From: Dehalococcoidales bacterium
GTDB lineage: Bacteria; Chloroflexota; Dehalococcoidia; Dehalococcoidales; UBA5760
NCBI GenBank assembly: GCA_021161775.1
Contig: JAGGZY010000050.1
Location: forward strand, 1 to 46,872
Direction: 5' to 3'
DNA: 46,872 nt
The position numbers and the translations under genes were made by a program. The number at the start of each line of letters is the position of its first letter. The first letter of the stretch is position 1. Positions 7,620 to 16,085 of the stretch are shown piece by piece. The notes below the pieces were generated by a model. It was not told where the DNA came from. It worked only from the letters and a program-made list of their open reading frames with translations, and did no database searches.

Positions 7620-8624
7620 ATGAAGAAAGCCCTGCTTCTGCTAGGGGTAATTCTAGGCTCACTACTGAGTGTAGTGGGCACTGGCACCTATGCCTATTTA
7701 AGCGATACCGAAATCTCGGTGAATAACAGTTTGACAGCCTGGGTGGAAGAGACAGCTAAGTTCTTTGTCACCGACGATAGTAGCTGTCCGGATAAGGTGT
7801 TTAAGTATGACGAATCAGGTACCTTTGTGAGTACTTTTGACCTTCCCGCGGGTGATATGAAGCCTTACGGGATGGCGGTGGTGGATAATGATGTTTATGT
7901 CCTTACCCGAAAGGATAAGCAGGTGTATCACTACACCAGCTCCGGGGAACTGGTGGAGATTTCTCGGGTATTACGAGATTCTGCCGGGGGTGGGCTGTGC
8001 CATCCTTCGGGTCTGGCAGTTGATGGTAATGATATGTGGCTGGTAGAGGAAAGTGGCAGCCTGTGTCGCTACTCGCTATCAGCAGCATTCCCCGATGACG
8101 GTAATCCCCTTAATGCGGCTCAGGAGATTAGCCTTTACTATATTAATGACGATGCCAGTGGCTTAGCTATTGATGATAATTATCTCTATGTATTGGATGG
8201 CTGGTTTAAGCGGTTCTTTAAGTATCCTCGCGCTGGATATCCTAAAGGTATCCCTCAGGAAATCCTCTCCATAGAGTCGGAACTAGAAGGGTCCCAGCAG
8301 CCGATGGTAAATCTGAATAAGACAGACTCCGAGACAGGGTTCGTAGAAAGACTCGCTCCTCAGCAGGTGGACCCTCAAAAGTCAGCGGTAAAGAAATTTG
8401 CCAAGCTGGGGTTGGTCTCCAGGGAGTTAAGGCAGGTCAACGGGAAAAAGCTGGGTCAGCCTACCGGGGCAATGTTGGATGATAGCTCAATGTGGGTGGT
8501 AGATAAAACTAAGGTGAAGGTATTTGAGTATGATGTGAGCCAGTTGTTCTCGGGGTTTGGCAGAATAAACGCTGAATGGGAATTCGACCTTGAGCATGAT
8601 AATCATAAACCGGAGGGTATCTAA
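7620..8624 (+). CDS. SipW-dependent secreted protein with NHL/YncE-like beta-propeller
   Basis: A 334-residue protein. The signal sequence ends in GTGTYAYLSDTEIS, the same SipW-type motif as the camelysin gene. Repeated units follow, such as DMKPYGMAVVDNDVYVLTRK, HPSGLAVDGNDMWLVEE, DASGLAIDDNYLYVLDG and QPTGAMLDDSSMWVVDK, each about 45-60 residues; they look like propeller blades with P-x-G-hydrophobic starts. The ATG at 7620 is chosen because AAAGGAGGTG lies 7-8 bp before it; a GTG at 7611 lies within that site. It may cap or anchor fibres, but the ligand is unknown. Confidence 0.8.
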   Translation: MKKALLLLGVILGSLLSVVGTGTYAYLSDTEISVNNSLTAWVEETAKFFVTDDSSCPDKVFKYDESGTFVSTFDLPAGDMKPYGMAVVDNDVYVLTRKDKQVYHYTSSGELVEISRVLRDSAGGGLCHPSGLAVDGNDMWLVEESGSLCRYSLSAAFPDDGNPLNAAQEISLYYINDDASGLAIDDNYLYVLDGWFKRFFKYPRAGYPKGIPQEILSIESELEGSQQPMVNLNKTDSETGFVERLAPQQVDPQKSAVKKFAKLGLVSRELRQVNGKKLGQPTGAMLDDSSMWVVDKTKVKVFEYDVSQLFSGFGRINAEWEFDLEHDNHKPEGI

Positions 8625-8648
8625 ATTTGGGATAGATATTAAACGATT

Positions 8649-9755
8649 ATGACTGGAGTAAAGAAGAAAAAATTAACCAGGCGGATGCCGGGATGGTTGA
8701 TGATAACCCTGCTGGTAGCTGTTGGGGCTGGAGCGGCAGCCGGTATCATTTTCGCCGGTGATATTGCTGGTGAGATACCGGTAGCGGTAAGCCCGGCGCT
8801 CGCCATTCGGGAGGCTAGCTGGTATGGTGCTGGGGTACTGCCTTCAGTAGTGCCGATTACGATACACGACATCGGGGTTAGTGCCCCTGACCGTGAGTTG
8901 GCTCAGGTTAATGATAATGGCACCGAGTTTGGTGCTGCTGCCGAGATAAACAGCGGTGACCAGATTGCCCTTAAGCTGTATATTGAGAATCATAGTGACC
9001 AGGCAATGCCGGGTAAGCTGGAGCTGGCGGCTCCTTCAGGATTGACCCTGGAGGTCTATGCCCCGGCGGTCTCCGTTATTAAGCAAGTAACTCGCCTTAA
9101 GGCAGATAGCTGGATGTTTACTATTCCGGGGAACACTACCGGCATAGGAGCGAATTTCGTCACTGTGGTTATTGCGGCTAACGATACCCTGACCTCCTTT
9201 TCGACTATTTCGGGTAAATTAACCCCCTTTACCGGTCACGCTGGTTTCAGCGGGAGCAGCTTGGACCTAGACCTTAATATTGATGGTGGGGATGTGGCAG
9301 TAACCACCTTCTCAGCGTCCAATATGGTCCCCGGTGACAGTGGCTATGGTCGCAGTGAGCTGTCCAATGTGGGAACACTGGACGGGGTGCTGGATGTTGC
9401 CTTTTCGGCGATTACCAATACTGGCGGAACCAGTGGTGAGTATGGGGATGGTAGTGGAGACCTGGGTGGAGTTGCCGAGATAGCGGTATATCTGGATGTT
9501 GACCAGAGTGGCGATTGGACGGCAGGCGATATTGGGCTTAAGTCTGATGGTACTACCTACAGTCACCCGACGGCTCTTAACTACGATACTATCAATAGTT
9601 ATGACAGAGAGAGCTGGGATGATGTTGAACCGTTGCTAGTAGCCGCAGCGGATGACTTTGTGGCTCTGTGGCGGGTGCCTACCTCAGTGGGGAATGACAT
9701 TCAGGGTGACTGTGTAAGCTTCGATGTTACCTTCACCCTGAGACAGTCGCCTTAG
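8649..9755 (+). CDS. Membrane-anchored protein with C-terminal camelysin-like domain
   Basis: A 368-residue protein. The basic start MTGVKKKKLTRRMPG precedes a membrane segment (WLMITLLVAVGAGAAAGIIF). There is no AYFSDTE motif, so it is probably not a SipW substrate of the usual kind. Residues about 70-195 look like an immunoglobulin-like or DUF-type extracellular region (DQIALKLYIENHSDQAMPG). Residues about 205-366 repeat the mature part of the 6886 camelysin-like protein at very high identity, from LDLDLNIDGGD to QGDCVSFDVTFTL. It could anchor or nucleate the fibre through this shared domain. It ends 13 bp from the convergent phage genes, with no terminator visible. Confidence 0.75.
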   Translation: MTGVKKKKLTRRMPGWLMITLLVAVGAGAAAGIIFAGDIAGEIPVAVSPALAIREASWYGAGVLPSVVPITIHDIGVSAPDRELAQVNDNGTEFGAAAEINSGDQIALKLYIENHSDQAMPGKLELAAPSGLTLEVYAPAVSVIKQVTRLKADSWMFTIPGNTTGIGANFVTVVIAANDTLTSFSTISGKLTPFTGHAGFSGSSLDLDLNIDGGDVAVTTFSASNMVPGDSGYGRSELSNVGTLDGVLDVAFSAITNTGGTSGEYGDGSGDLGGVAEIAVYLDVDQSGDWTAGDIGLKSDGTTYSHPTALNYDTINSYDRESWDDVEPLLVAAADDFVALWRVPTSVGNDIQGDCVSFDVTFTLRQSP

Positions 9756-9768
9756 ATTTGGTAATTCC

Positions 9769-9981
9769 TCAGCTAAATACGGCGGTGATTACTGCCTCTT
9801 TCGGATTATGCTCATCAAAGAAGGTAACCACCAGCTTCCTCCCCGGGGTCATTGCCGACTCCGGCAGGTTTCTGGCTACAGTAATATCCTCCAGATAAGC
9901 CTGGTGGCTGCCAGTTAACTGAATGGTTGCCTTATAATCAGTAGCGTTGAATCTCTTCAGTGTCGCTTTGCTTAGTCTCAT
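9769..9981 (-). CDS. Small phage-module protein (70 aa), function unknown
   Basis: A 70-residue protein (start MRLSKATLKRFNATDYKATI, end EAVITAVFS). It overlaps the stop of the 9978-11996 gene by 4 bp (ATGA), so it is translationally coupled and is the last gene of the virion operon. The sequence looks like a small beta-rich domain. I do not recognise a family. Confidence 0.7.
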   Translation of the reverse strand: MRLSKATLKRFNATDYKATIQLTGSHQAYLEDITVARNLPESAMTPGRKLVVTFFDEHNPKEAVITAVFS

Positions 9982-11996
9982 CTGACCCTCCTTATACTCT
10001 TCCCAGGGCTAGCCTCGCCTCGTATTTTCCACGGCGGGGGTGATAAACCAAATCCAGCCCGAGGACCCTCCTTATTCTCACCATTAAGCCCGGCGCGGCT
10101 ATCGGTCAGTTCAATAACATCGTATAGCTGCTGACCGCAGTTGGGTGGGGTGTGGATAATACCCCCGCTGGAGGCTATCTCGGCTTGTCTTAGATATACC
10201 TCTCCTCGTTGCTGAGCTTGGGACACGCCGTTGATATTCCGGTCCTCAAGCTGGCGTAATCTATCATAGAGTCGGTTTATCTCATCCCAAGAGAAGGAGT
10301 CAACTATCATCGGCTTATCGTTTACCGGGTCATAGCCCTCGACCTGAACCCGATTAAGCTCCCAGCCCCCCTTTAGGTATCTCCCTTCAACTATGGGGTG
10401 GGATGAGCCATAGGAGTAAACCGAGTTGTCATTGGGGAGGGGGTTTACCACATAGGCTTTACTGCCCTCAATAAATATTACATCGGGGACGAAGGAGAGC
10501 AGCTTGCTGATGACAGCGTCTCCTCGGCTCCCCGGGGGAATGGTAAAATCGGGATAGTAGCTATCCAGAACCGATGACTGGGATTTAATCTCCAGCTTCA
10601 GTCCACATCTTGCCAGCACTAGAGCCAGGATGTCCTTGACACTCATCTCATCGGAGTCTTTATTCCAGCGGAACTGACAGCGGGCGCGCCAGTGTTTAAT
10701 CAGGCTCCAGCCGTCGGAGGCATATAGAATCAGACTGGCGATACCCCCGGCGCTGGTATGCTCACTGGCATCAATCCAGAACTCGGCGCCCGGGCTAACC
10801 TCGTTGCCCCCGGAGGTAACATAGCCGGGGCTGAACTGAAGCTCACTGCCGAGAGCTAGAGCTTTAAGGGAGCCTTCTCCCGGTGAGGAGTACTGCCCGT
10901 CGCTGTTATTTAGCTCAACCGTCAGCCAGCTCTCTCTTTGGCTGAGCTCCTGTCTTACCCTTAATATATCGGCGGTTAGATCGAGGCTCTCGGCGGTGAG
11001 CTTTGCTCTCCATACCCCGCTGGGGTTGGCTAGCCAGTCGTAGTTACCGTGATAGGCGATGGCTAGCCCGTACTCACTGGATAGGTTAAATGGCACCGGC
11101 TCATGCCACCGATTATCAGCGAAATCGGTGTCGGGGATAGTATATGACCAGAAGGGGCGGCTATAGGCTTCGGTGCCGCTAAATTTCTCGATAAAGAAAC
11201 CACGGTAGACATCGGGTTTAGCCAGAAAGGCGTGATGATACTCAAAGCCGCTGTCCGACGGTGCTGAAGCCAGCGGAGTTAGCTCTGACCAACTACCGGT
11301 GGGGCTCGCTCCACCATCACCATAGATGAGGGACCATAGTTTGAAGTTGCCGGCGGTGTCCTTACCGGTAATAAACAGATTCCAGTCGCCATCATAGACG
11401 GTTGCCACCCCGGACAGGTCACCGGTGGTCTTATCCCAGGCGATTTTATTCTGCCAGCTACCGTTTAGATACTGCTTAACATAGAGAGTGCTTTGGTCAG
11501 CGAAAAATAGCGCCAGAGAGCCGTTGGGCTGGTAGGCGGCGGTGATACCATAGATAGCTGATGTCGGGGAATAGTCGATAAGCTCGGGGGACCCCCAGCT
11601 AGCGCCGTAGTCGGTGCTTTTTGACTGGTAAATCTGCCGGGTTCTTTTTATCCAGAAGATGCTGACCTCAGCCCCCAGCGAGCAGCTGGTGGTAGTGACG
11701 ACATCATACTGATTGTGATATACCCACTGGCTAAAGTCTGCCCCCGGGCCGGGGTTAACCACCCGTTGTCGATAAAGCTTTCGGGAGTCGGCAGGTGGGG
11801 TAACCCTTACCCTGATGAGAGAGCCATCACCGGGGATAGTCAGGCTATGAAAATAGTCTGCCTCAGTGCCGGCATACAGCCTTTCCCAGTTTAAGCGGGT
11901 AATATTAGCCAGCCGACTTTTGGCTTTGATATTGACATAGGGGGTATAACTGGCTTCCTGTTGGGCGGTGAGTAGTGATGGTGATAGGCTTCTCAA
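9978..11996 (-). CDS. Phage tail/baseplate-like protein with Asp-box propeller
   Basis: A 672-residue virion protein. The N-terminal part (about 1-45) ends in YVNIKAKSR. Residues about 85-320 resemble a sialidase-type propeller, with one clear Asp box STDYGASW. The C-terminal half (about 355-640) resembles hub proteins of long-tailed phages, with RQELSQRESWLTVELNNSDG and DILALVLARCGLKLEIKSQS. It starts at TTG 11996, 6-8 bp after AAAGGAGG. It would join the particle to a cell-surface sugar or protein. No separate tube, sheath or tape-measure gene is present, so tail type is unclear. Confidence 0.7.
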   Translation of the reverse strand: MRSLSPSLLTAQQEASYTPYVNIKAKSRLANITRLNWERLYAGTEADYFHSLTIPGDGSLIRVRVTPPADSRKLYRQRVVNPGPGADFSQWVYHNQYDVVTTTSCSLGAEVSIFWIKRTRQIYQSKSTDYGASWGSPELIDYSPTSAIYGITAAYQPNGSLALFFADQSTLYVKQYLNGSWQNKIAWDKTTGDLSGVATVYDGDWNLFITGKDTAGNFKLWSLIYGDGGASPTGSWSELTPLASAPSDSGFEYHHAFLAKPDVYRGFFIEKFSGTEAYSRPFWSYTIPDTDFADNRWHEPVPFNLSSEYGLAIAYHGNYDWLANPSGVWRAKLTAESLDLTADILRVRQELSQRESWLTVELNNSDGQYSSPGEGSLKALALGSELQFSPGYVTSGGNEVSPGAEFWIDASEHTSAGGIASLILYASDGWSLIKHWRARCQFRWNKDSDEMSVKDILALVLARCGLKLEIKSQSSVLDSYYPDFTIPPGSRGDAVISKLLSFVPDVIFIEGSKAYVVNPLPNDNSVYSYGSSHPIVEGRYLKGGWELNRVQVEGYDPVNDKPMIVDSFSWDEINRLYDRLRQLEDRNINGVSQAQQRGEVYLRQAEIASSGGIIHTPPNCGQQLYDVIELTDSRAGLNGENKEGPRAGFGLSPPPWKIRGEASPGKSIRRVR

Positions 11997-12009
11997 ATTA
12001 AACCTCCTT

Positions 12010-12204
12010 TCAGCTCCCTGTCTGCCCTGGCACCCAGGGCGTTCCCCAGAAAAGATGTCCTAGCAGGATACCGAGGGCAACGCTTAGCATAATCCAGATA
12101 AGTGGCTGACGGTGGTAGCAGTCCCGGATAATATAGGTCCAGGGGCGGCCGCCTACCCGGGACCACAGGGCTTTGTACAATTGAGAGAGTCGAGCTCGCT
12201 TCAT
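12010..12204 (-). CDS. Phage-module membrane peptide (64 aa)
   Basis: MKRARLSQLYKALWSRVGGR followed by one hydrophobic segment (LIWIMLSVALGILLGHLFWG). Its ATG overlaps the TAA of the gene before it (TAATG), so the two are coupled. Single-span size and position fit a holin-like or virion membrane peptide; the function is not established. An overlapping frame at 11993-12262 is a shadow. Confidence 0.6.
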   Translation of the reverse strand: MKRARLSQLYKALWSRVGGRPWTYIIRDCYHRQPLIWIMLSVALGILLGHLFWGTPWVPGQTGS

Positions 12205-12395
12205 TACTTCTCCTTAAACCGTTTAATTGCCCTCTCGCCGAAGTATTCGATAATGACGGCACTGATTAGCCAGCTAAGCGGTTGGGGAATTACTACCCCC
12301 TTCATTACACAAAAGCCATAAATGATGCATCCCCAGACGATAATAAATGGCCTGACGATGCTTTTTACAAACGTTATTCGCTCGTTTAGGGTCAA
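12204..12395 (-). CDS. Phage-module membrane peptide (63 aa), holin-like
   Basis: MTLNERITFVKSIVRPFIIV start, two hydrophobic segments (about 14-32 and 36-50) and a basic end (AIKRFKEK). The N-terminal part resembles small phage holin proteins with an R-P-x-I/V motif. It is coupled to the downstream 64-aa peptide. Confidence 0.6.
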   Translation of the reverse strand: MTLNERITFVKSIVRPFIIVWGCIIYGFCVMKGVVIPQPLSWLISAVIIEYFGERAIKRFKEK

Positions 12396-12413
12396 TTTTC
12401 CCGCCTCTCCTGG

Positions 12414-13004
12414 TTAATCGATAAACAGCTGATGATCTCTGAGCTGTTGCCTTCGTCCCAACCGCTTCAGGCTATCCCTGAAGGCGGTGAGTCTTTCTTC
12501 CCCCCAGCTTCGGTACTGGTCGGCGGTCATCTCTCCCCCGACATTTACCCGGTTAATGCTGGCGACAGCCTGGCTGATAACCGCGTAGCCGCAGGCCCCG
12601 GTAACTACTAAATCCTCATACTTAGTGGGGACAGTAGAACTGTTAGTGTCAATAGTGTGGAGCACTCCGTAGTAGATACGGCAGTTAGTGCCGTTGGGGG
12701 TATCGCCACTGATTATAACCAGGACATCCCCCCAGATAGAGAAACGCTGGTACTGGGTGGGGAAGGCACCCAGGGGGTATTCTACGGCTTGAACCATAAT
12801 CCGCTCAGTCAGACTGGAGATATCCACGGCTCGGGAGGTGCTTATGGTGGGTAGTATAGCCTCGGCGGGTAGGGGGGTTCTCTCCGATAGTTCCCTCAAG
12901 GCGTGGTTAATATGTCGGGTTAGTTCATCATCTGACCACTGGTAGGGGGTAATCTCATCCTTAAGGTTGTTCCTGACCATGGTTATCATCTCCGATAGAT
13001 TCAC
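12414..13004 (-). CDS. Phage adaptor/head-tail connector-like protein
   Basis: A 196-residue protein. The N-terminal pattern LSEMITMVRNNLKDEITPYQWSDDEL with H-I-N-x-A-L-R-E-L is typical of small connector proteins that dock to the portal. It overlaps the LamG gene by 4 bp. In phages this class closes the head and joins it to the tail. The assignment rests on pattern and position. Confidence 0.65.
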   Translation of the reverse strand: MNLSEMITMVRNNLKDEITPYQWSDDELTRHINHALRELSERTPLPAEAILPTISTSRAVDISSLTERIMVQAVEYPLGAFPTQYQRFSIWGDVLVIISGDTPNGTNCRIYYGVLHTIDTNSSTVPTKYEDLVVTGACGYAVISQAVASINRVNVGGEMTADQYRSWGEERLTAFRDSLKRLGRRQQLRDHQLFID

Positions 13005-14062
13005 TGCTTTACCTCCTTAGACGGCATTCCGGTTTTCCCGGTGCCTTTGGGCAGTTTCATATCGCTGGTGCCGGCTCGGGCGGCGATTTTAGCCCTGAGT
13101 CGGTCTAAACCCAGGCTGGCTTCACCAGCCACGATTAGGCTTAGTAGGGCAGCGATAGCCTCACTCCTGTAACTGCTGTCGGCGACCAGGGAGAATCGGG
13201 ATAAACTGGCTATATCCAGGCTTGAACCAACATCAATAAGGGGTATTTCTCGGCTTAATAGCTCCTCAATATCGCTACCAGCTTCGGCTAAGGTAATACC
13301 CCGGTTCTTCAAACTCTCTACCCCCGCCTTTAGAGGAATGTTGCCCGTAGTCCAGAGAGCCCCGTGAATTATGCCGTCATTATGATTATCTGTCTCATCA
13401 TAGGCAGTAGAACCCGAGCCTTCATTCATTAACCATAAGCCTACCGTATTAGCATCCTTAGGGAATTGCCTACCCACTCCATTATTCCAGTTAGCGGCTA
13501 TTTCAGCGGGGGTTCTGGGCGTGTCAGAGATACGAACCTGAGAAATGAGGCCGTTGACCGTATAGCCAGTGCTCCCAATATACCAATGTCCAGAATGTAT
13601 CAAGTCGGTGTTATCTCTCTCCACAGTAGATTTTAGAAATCCATTTAGATACAACCTTGCTTTATCGTGGTCGTAAGTAGATGCAAAATACACCCATTGG
13701 TTCTTGAGTAAATCATTCTCATAAATTCTTGGACGAGGCGCACTCCCTTGTGTAGTCGTTATCTTCCATTCTAAGTCGGTGTTATATTTAGAGTAGAATA
13801 AGACATTTCTATCGTCATTTGTCCAAACAAAACGCATATAATCCTTTGACATTTCTGATGGCAAATAGGGAATTTTTACCCACACCTCAATCGTAATCGC
13901 ATCAGTGATGTCCAAAGAGGGGTTATTGCCACAATCTATATAGTCATCTACCCCATCAAAGCTAAGGGCAGAACCATAGCCTTCTCTAACTATGAGGTCT
14001 CGGTCGAGAATTGCCTCTATCCCCTCACTTCCGCTATCGCTGGTTTGTATATCAGTACTCAT
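13001..14062 (-). CDS. Phage structural protein with inserted LamG (concanavalin-like) domain
   Basis: A 353-residue protein. Short repeats of about 18-20 residues with the pattern D/A-x-G/S-x-x-x-E-x-L-x-R-x-x-x-L run at the start (SDSGSEGIEAILDRDLIV) and from about residue 243 on (AEAGSDIEELLSREIPLI, DVGSSLDIASLSRFSLV and others). Between them, residues about 33-240 are a LamG/concanavalin-like domain (ALSFDGVDDYIDCGNN, ITIEVWVKIPYLP, VGLWLMNEGSGS). LamG domains bind sugars or proteins, so this is a candidate receptor-binding or decoration protein. The inserted part is visibly more AT-rich than its flanks. Confidence 0.75.
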   Translation of the reverse strand: MSTDIQTSDSGSEGIEAILDRDLIVREGYGSALSFDGVDDYIDCGNNPSLDITDAITIEVWVKIPYLPSEMSKDYMRFVWTNDDRNVLFYSKYNTDLEWKITTTQGSAPRPRIYENDLLKNQWVYFASTYDHDKARLYLNGFLKSTVERDNTDLIHSGHWYIGSTGYTVNGLISQVRISDTPRTPAEIAANWNNGVGRQFPKDANTVGLWLMNEGSGSTAYDETDNHNDGIIHGALWTTGNIPLKAGVESLKNRGITLAEAGSDIEELLSREIPLIDVGSSLDIASLSRFSLVADSSYRSEAIAALLSLIVAGEASLGLDRLRAKIAARAGTSDMKLPKGTGKTGMPSKEVKQ

Positions 14063-14115
14063 CGTTTTCTTCCCTCGTCCCCGGGGGTAGTCAAAGCTAC
14101 CCCCGGTTAGGATTC

Positions 14116-14631
14116 TCAGCTTAGGGTTATGGATACCTCCAAGGTCCAGGTACCTGAGGTTTTGGTGCCCAAATTCTCTACCTTACGGTTGAGACAGATA
14201 GAGCTAGTTGATTGTTTGACCACCCATTCGTTCCAGGTATAGTTGGCGTCATCTGAGCCAAAGCTGGCTTTAAAGGTTGCCTGCTGTGATGTTGATGTGG
14301 GGTAGTTGGCCTCCATACCCTTATAGGTTTTGTTAGTTGCGGCTTGCAGGTCGGTTTGGGTAGCCTCGGCGGCGGTGCTACTGTCACCGACCCCGATTTG
14401 AGCGTGGGGGTTATCGTAGATATGGTCGGCCCCAGAGACTACCCCGGTAATAAGGTCCCACATCTCGTCAATTCCGGAGTTTAGCAGGCAGTTGTGTTCC
14501 CCCTCTATCACCTCATAGGGCTCAAACTGCTGGTGAAACTCGCCCTCCCGGCTCTGGTAAGGCTTAATGTCCTCGTGATATTTGCTGAGCCGATAGTGGC
14601 AATACCAGTTGGCGTGTTCTCTATTTTCCAT
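14116..14631 (-). CDS. Phage structural protein, function unknown (171 aa)
   Basis: Lies between the capsid and LamG genes. The segment IGVGDSSTAAEATQTDLQA is typical of phage proteins annotated as tail-fibre or virion components, and the C-terminal half reads as beta strands (TWTLEVSITLS end). An AGGAGATG site precedes the ATG at 14631. A head-decoration or fibre role is inference. Confidence 0.6.
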   Translation of the reverse strand: MENREHANWYCHYRLSKYHEDIKPYQSREGEFHQQFEPYEVIEGEHNCLLNSGIDEMWDLITGVVSGADHIYDNPHAQIGVGDSSTAAEATQTDLQAATNKTYKGMEANYPTSTSQQATFKASFGSDDANYTWNEWVVKQSTSSICLNRKVENLGTKTSGTWTLEVSITLS

Positions 14632-14652
14632 TCTTTCATCTCCTGTGTCGAG

Positions 14653-15576
14653 TTAATCGGTAATCCCGATTAGGGCGGCTGCCTTAATCGCGGAGAATAG
14701 GGCCAGTGAGCAATACCACTTAATTCGAGTTCGGGAGGCGTCCTTGGTTTCCAGTGAGCCGATAGGCTCTACCTGCAGGTATCCTGGACTGGTTAAGCCA
14801 CAGAGGGCTCCTTCTCCGAACTGGACGGCATAAATGGTGGAGCAACTGCCGCCGGTGGTAGCTGTCTCTAGGCTGGAATCGAGGGTATGGGTATCCAGAA
14901 TCCAGTCATTGACTCCGACGGGAATACTGTCCCATAACTGGACAAAGTTACCGAAGCTGTCTTTTTCGGTTACCATCATTCCTGAGCCTGAGGCTCGGAC
15001 GAGGTTATTAATCTTCCTCCGGGTGCGGCGGCTCATCAGGAGTATATCGGGTTTACCCCCCTTTACGGCGTCAATAAGCTCATCTAGCTTATCCAGGGTG
15101 AGAGTAGCTCCGGTAGCCCCCATCGCGATTACCTGACTGCTTGCGGTGGTGGTATCAATTAGCTTCCTAAGGCCATCAAACTGCTTGGCATTGACGGCGG
15201 GGTCTCCATAGATAACCGTCTCCTCGAATTTGTCCTTGAGTGCCTTTGCCTTAAGTTCAATGACCGCCGCTTCCAGGTCCTGGATATTAGAGCGGGTTGC
15301 CTTGAGGAAATTATCAATATCGGCGTCACCGCCCATAATCTTTAGGGTAGTGGTTACCTGTTCAAAGGTTGGGGTTGACTCGTTCCAGGGGTCGCCAACA
15401 TCGTAGAAATCAATCGAGGGCAGGGTGTTCTCCTGGTTATAGGTTAATCCATTACCCACAATCTCAATAAAGGGGAGTTTCTGCAGTATCGGTGAGTTCT
15501 TGATGATGGTTTCCACGACTCCCTGAAGGAGCATATTATTAGATAGTTTGGATGCCTCGTTTAGTGTTAGTGCCAT
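14653..15576 (-). CDS. Phage major capsid protein
   Basis: A 307-residue protein. It begins MALTLNEASKLSNNMLLQGV and contains the HK97-fold style features of the 'phage major capsid' families: an N-terminal helix, SPILQKLPF, then DPWNESTPTFEQVTTTLKIM and repeated beta-rich segments, with SRRTRRKINNLVRA. It directly follows the scaffold gene (no gap) and the portal, the usual head-gene order. No protease gene is seen. Confidence 0.85.
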   Translation of the reverse strand: MALTLNEASKLSNNMLLQGVVETIIKNSPILQKLPFIEIVGNGLTYNQENTLPSIDFYDVGDPWNESTPTFEQVTTTLKIMGGDADIDNFLKATRSNIQDLEAAVIELKAKALKDKFEETVIYGDPAVNAKQFDGLRKLIDTTTASSQVIAMGATGATLTLDKLDELIDAVKGGKPDILLMSRRTRRKINNLVRASGSGMMVTEKDSFGNFVQLWDSIPVGVNDWILDTHTLDSSLETATTGGSCSTIYAVQFGEGALCGLTSPGYLQVEPIGSLETKDASRTRIKWYCSLALFSAIKAAALIGITD

Positions 15577-16047
15577 TTATTTATCACCTCCTATGGCGTA
15601 TCGAATCTTCTGTCGTGGTGACAGGGATGAGTGGTCAAGTGGTGTTCGTGGTGGAGCCCCGGCAGGAATCCGGGTAGCTTGAATTTCAGTCTCCAGGCTC
15701 TGTCTCACTTGGCTAATCATGCCTTTAGCCTGCCTCAGTGACTCGTTGATAGCCGGGATGCTGTCGCCGGTGATAAGCTCCGCTGGCACCTCAGGGTTGG
15801 TCTGCATTACCATTGTTCGGTAGTTGACTAACGCCTCGCCTAGGGAATTATCTGCCGTCTTGAGTTTTTCGGTTGACTCGGTGAGCCTCTGTTCCAACTC
15901 AGTAATGTGGCTATTGGCTTGGGTCAGCTCCTCATTCTGCTGAGCTACCTGGCCCTCAAGCTTGGCAATTTGGGATGCCAGGCTCTCTTCAGTCTCGGTA
16001 TTTTCAGGAACTGGGTCTTGATGTTGCTTTATCTTGTCATCGGTCAA
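15577..16047 (-). CDS. Phage capsid scaffold-like protein
   Basis: A 156-residue protein. A long coiled coil (about 20-75, SLASQIAKLEGQVAQQNEEL and following) and a basic C-terminal tail (SPRQKIRYAIGGDK) are typical of scaffolding proteins that bind the inside of the procapsid. It lies between portal and capsid and abuts the capsid start. Confidence 0.75.
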   Translation of the reverse strand: MTDDKIKQHQDPVPENTETEESLASQIAKLEGQVAQQNEELTQANSHITELEQRLTESTEKLKTADNSLGEALVNYRTMVMQTNPEVPAELITGDSIPAINESLRQAKGMISQVRQSLETEIQATRIPAGAPPRTPLDHSSLSPRQKIRYAIGGDK

Positions 16048-16085
16048 TGGTCGTCCTCCTCTAGGTTATTTTCTAATACCCGCAG

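Noticed and set aside
11993-12262. Minus-strand frame of 89 codons across the two small phage membrane genes
   Set aside because: Overlaps both the 12010-12204 and 12204-12395 genes, which are coupled by TAATG and have membrane segments and sensible starts; the longer frame has no such features.
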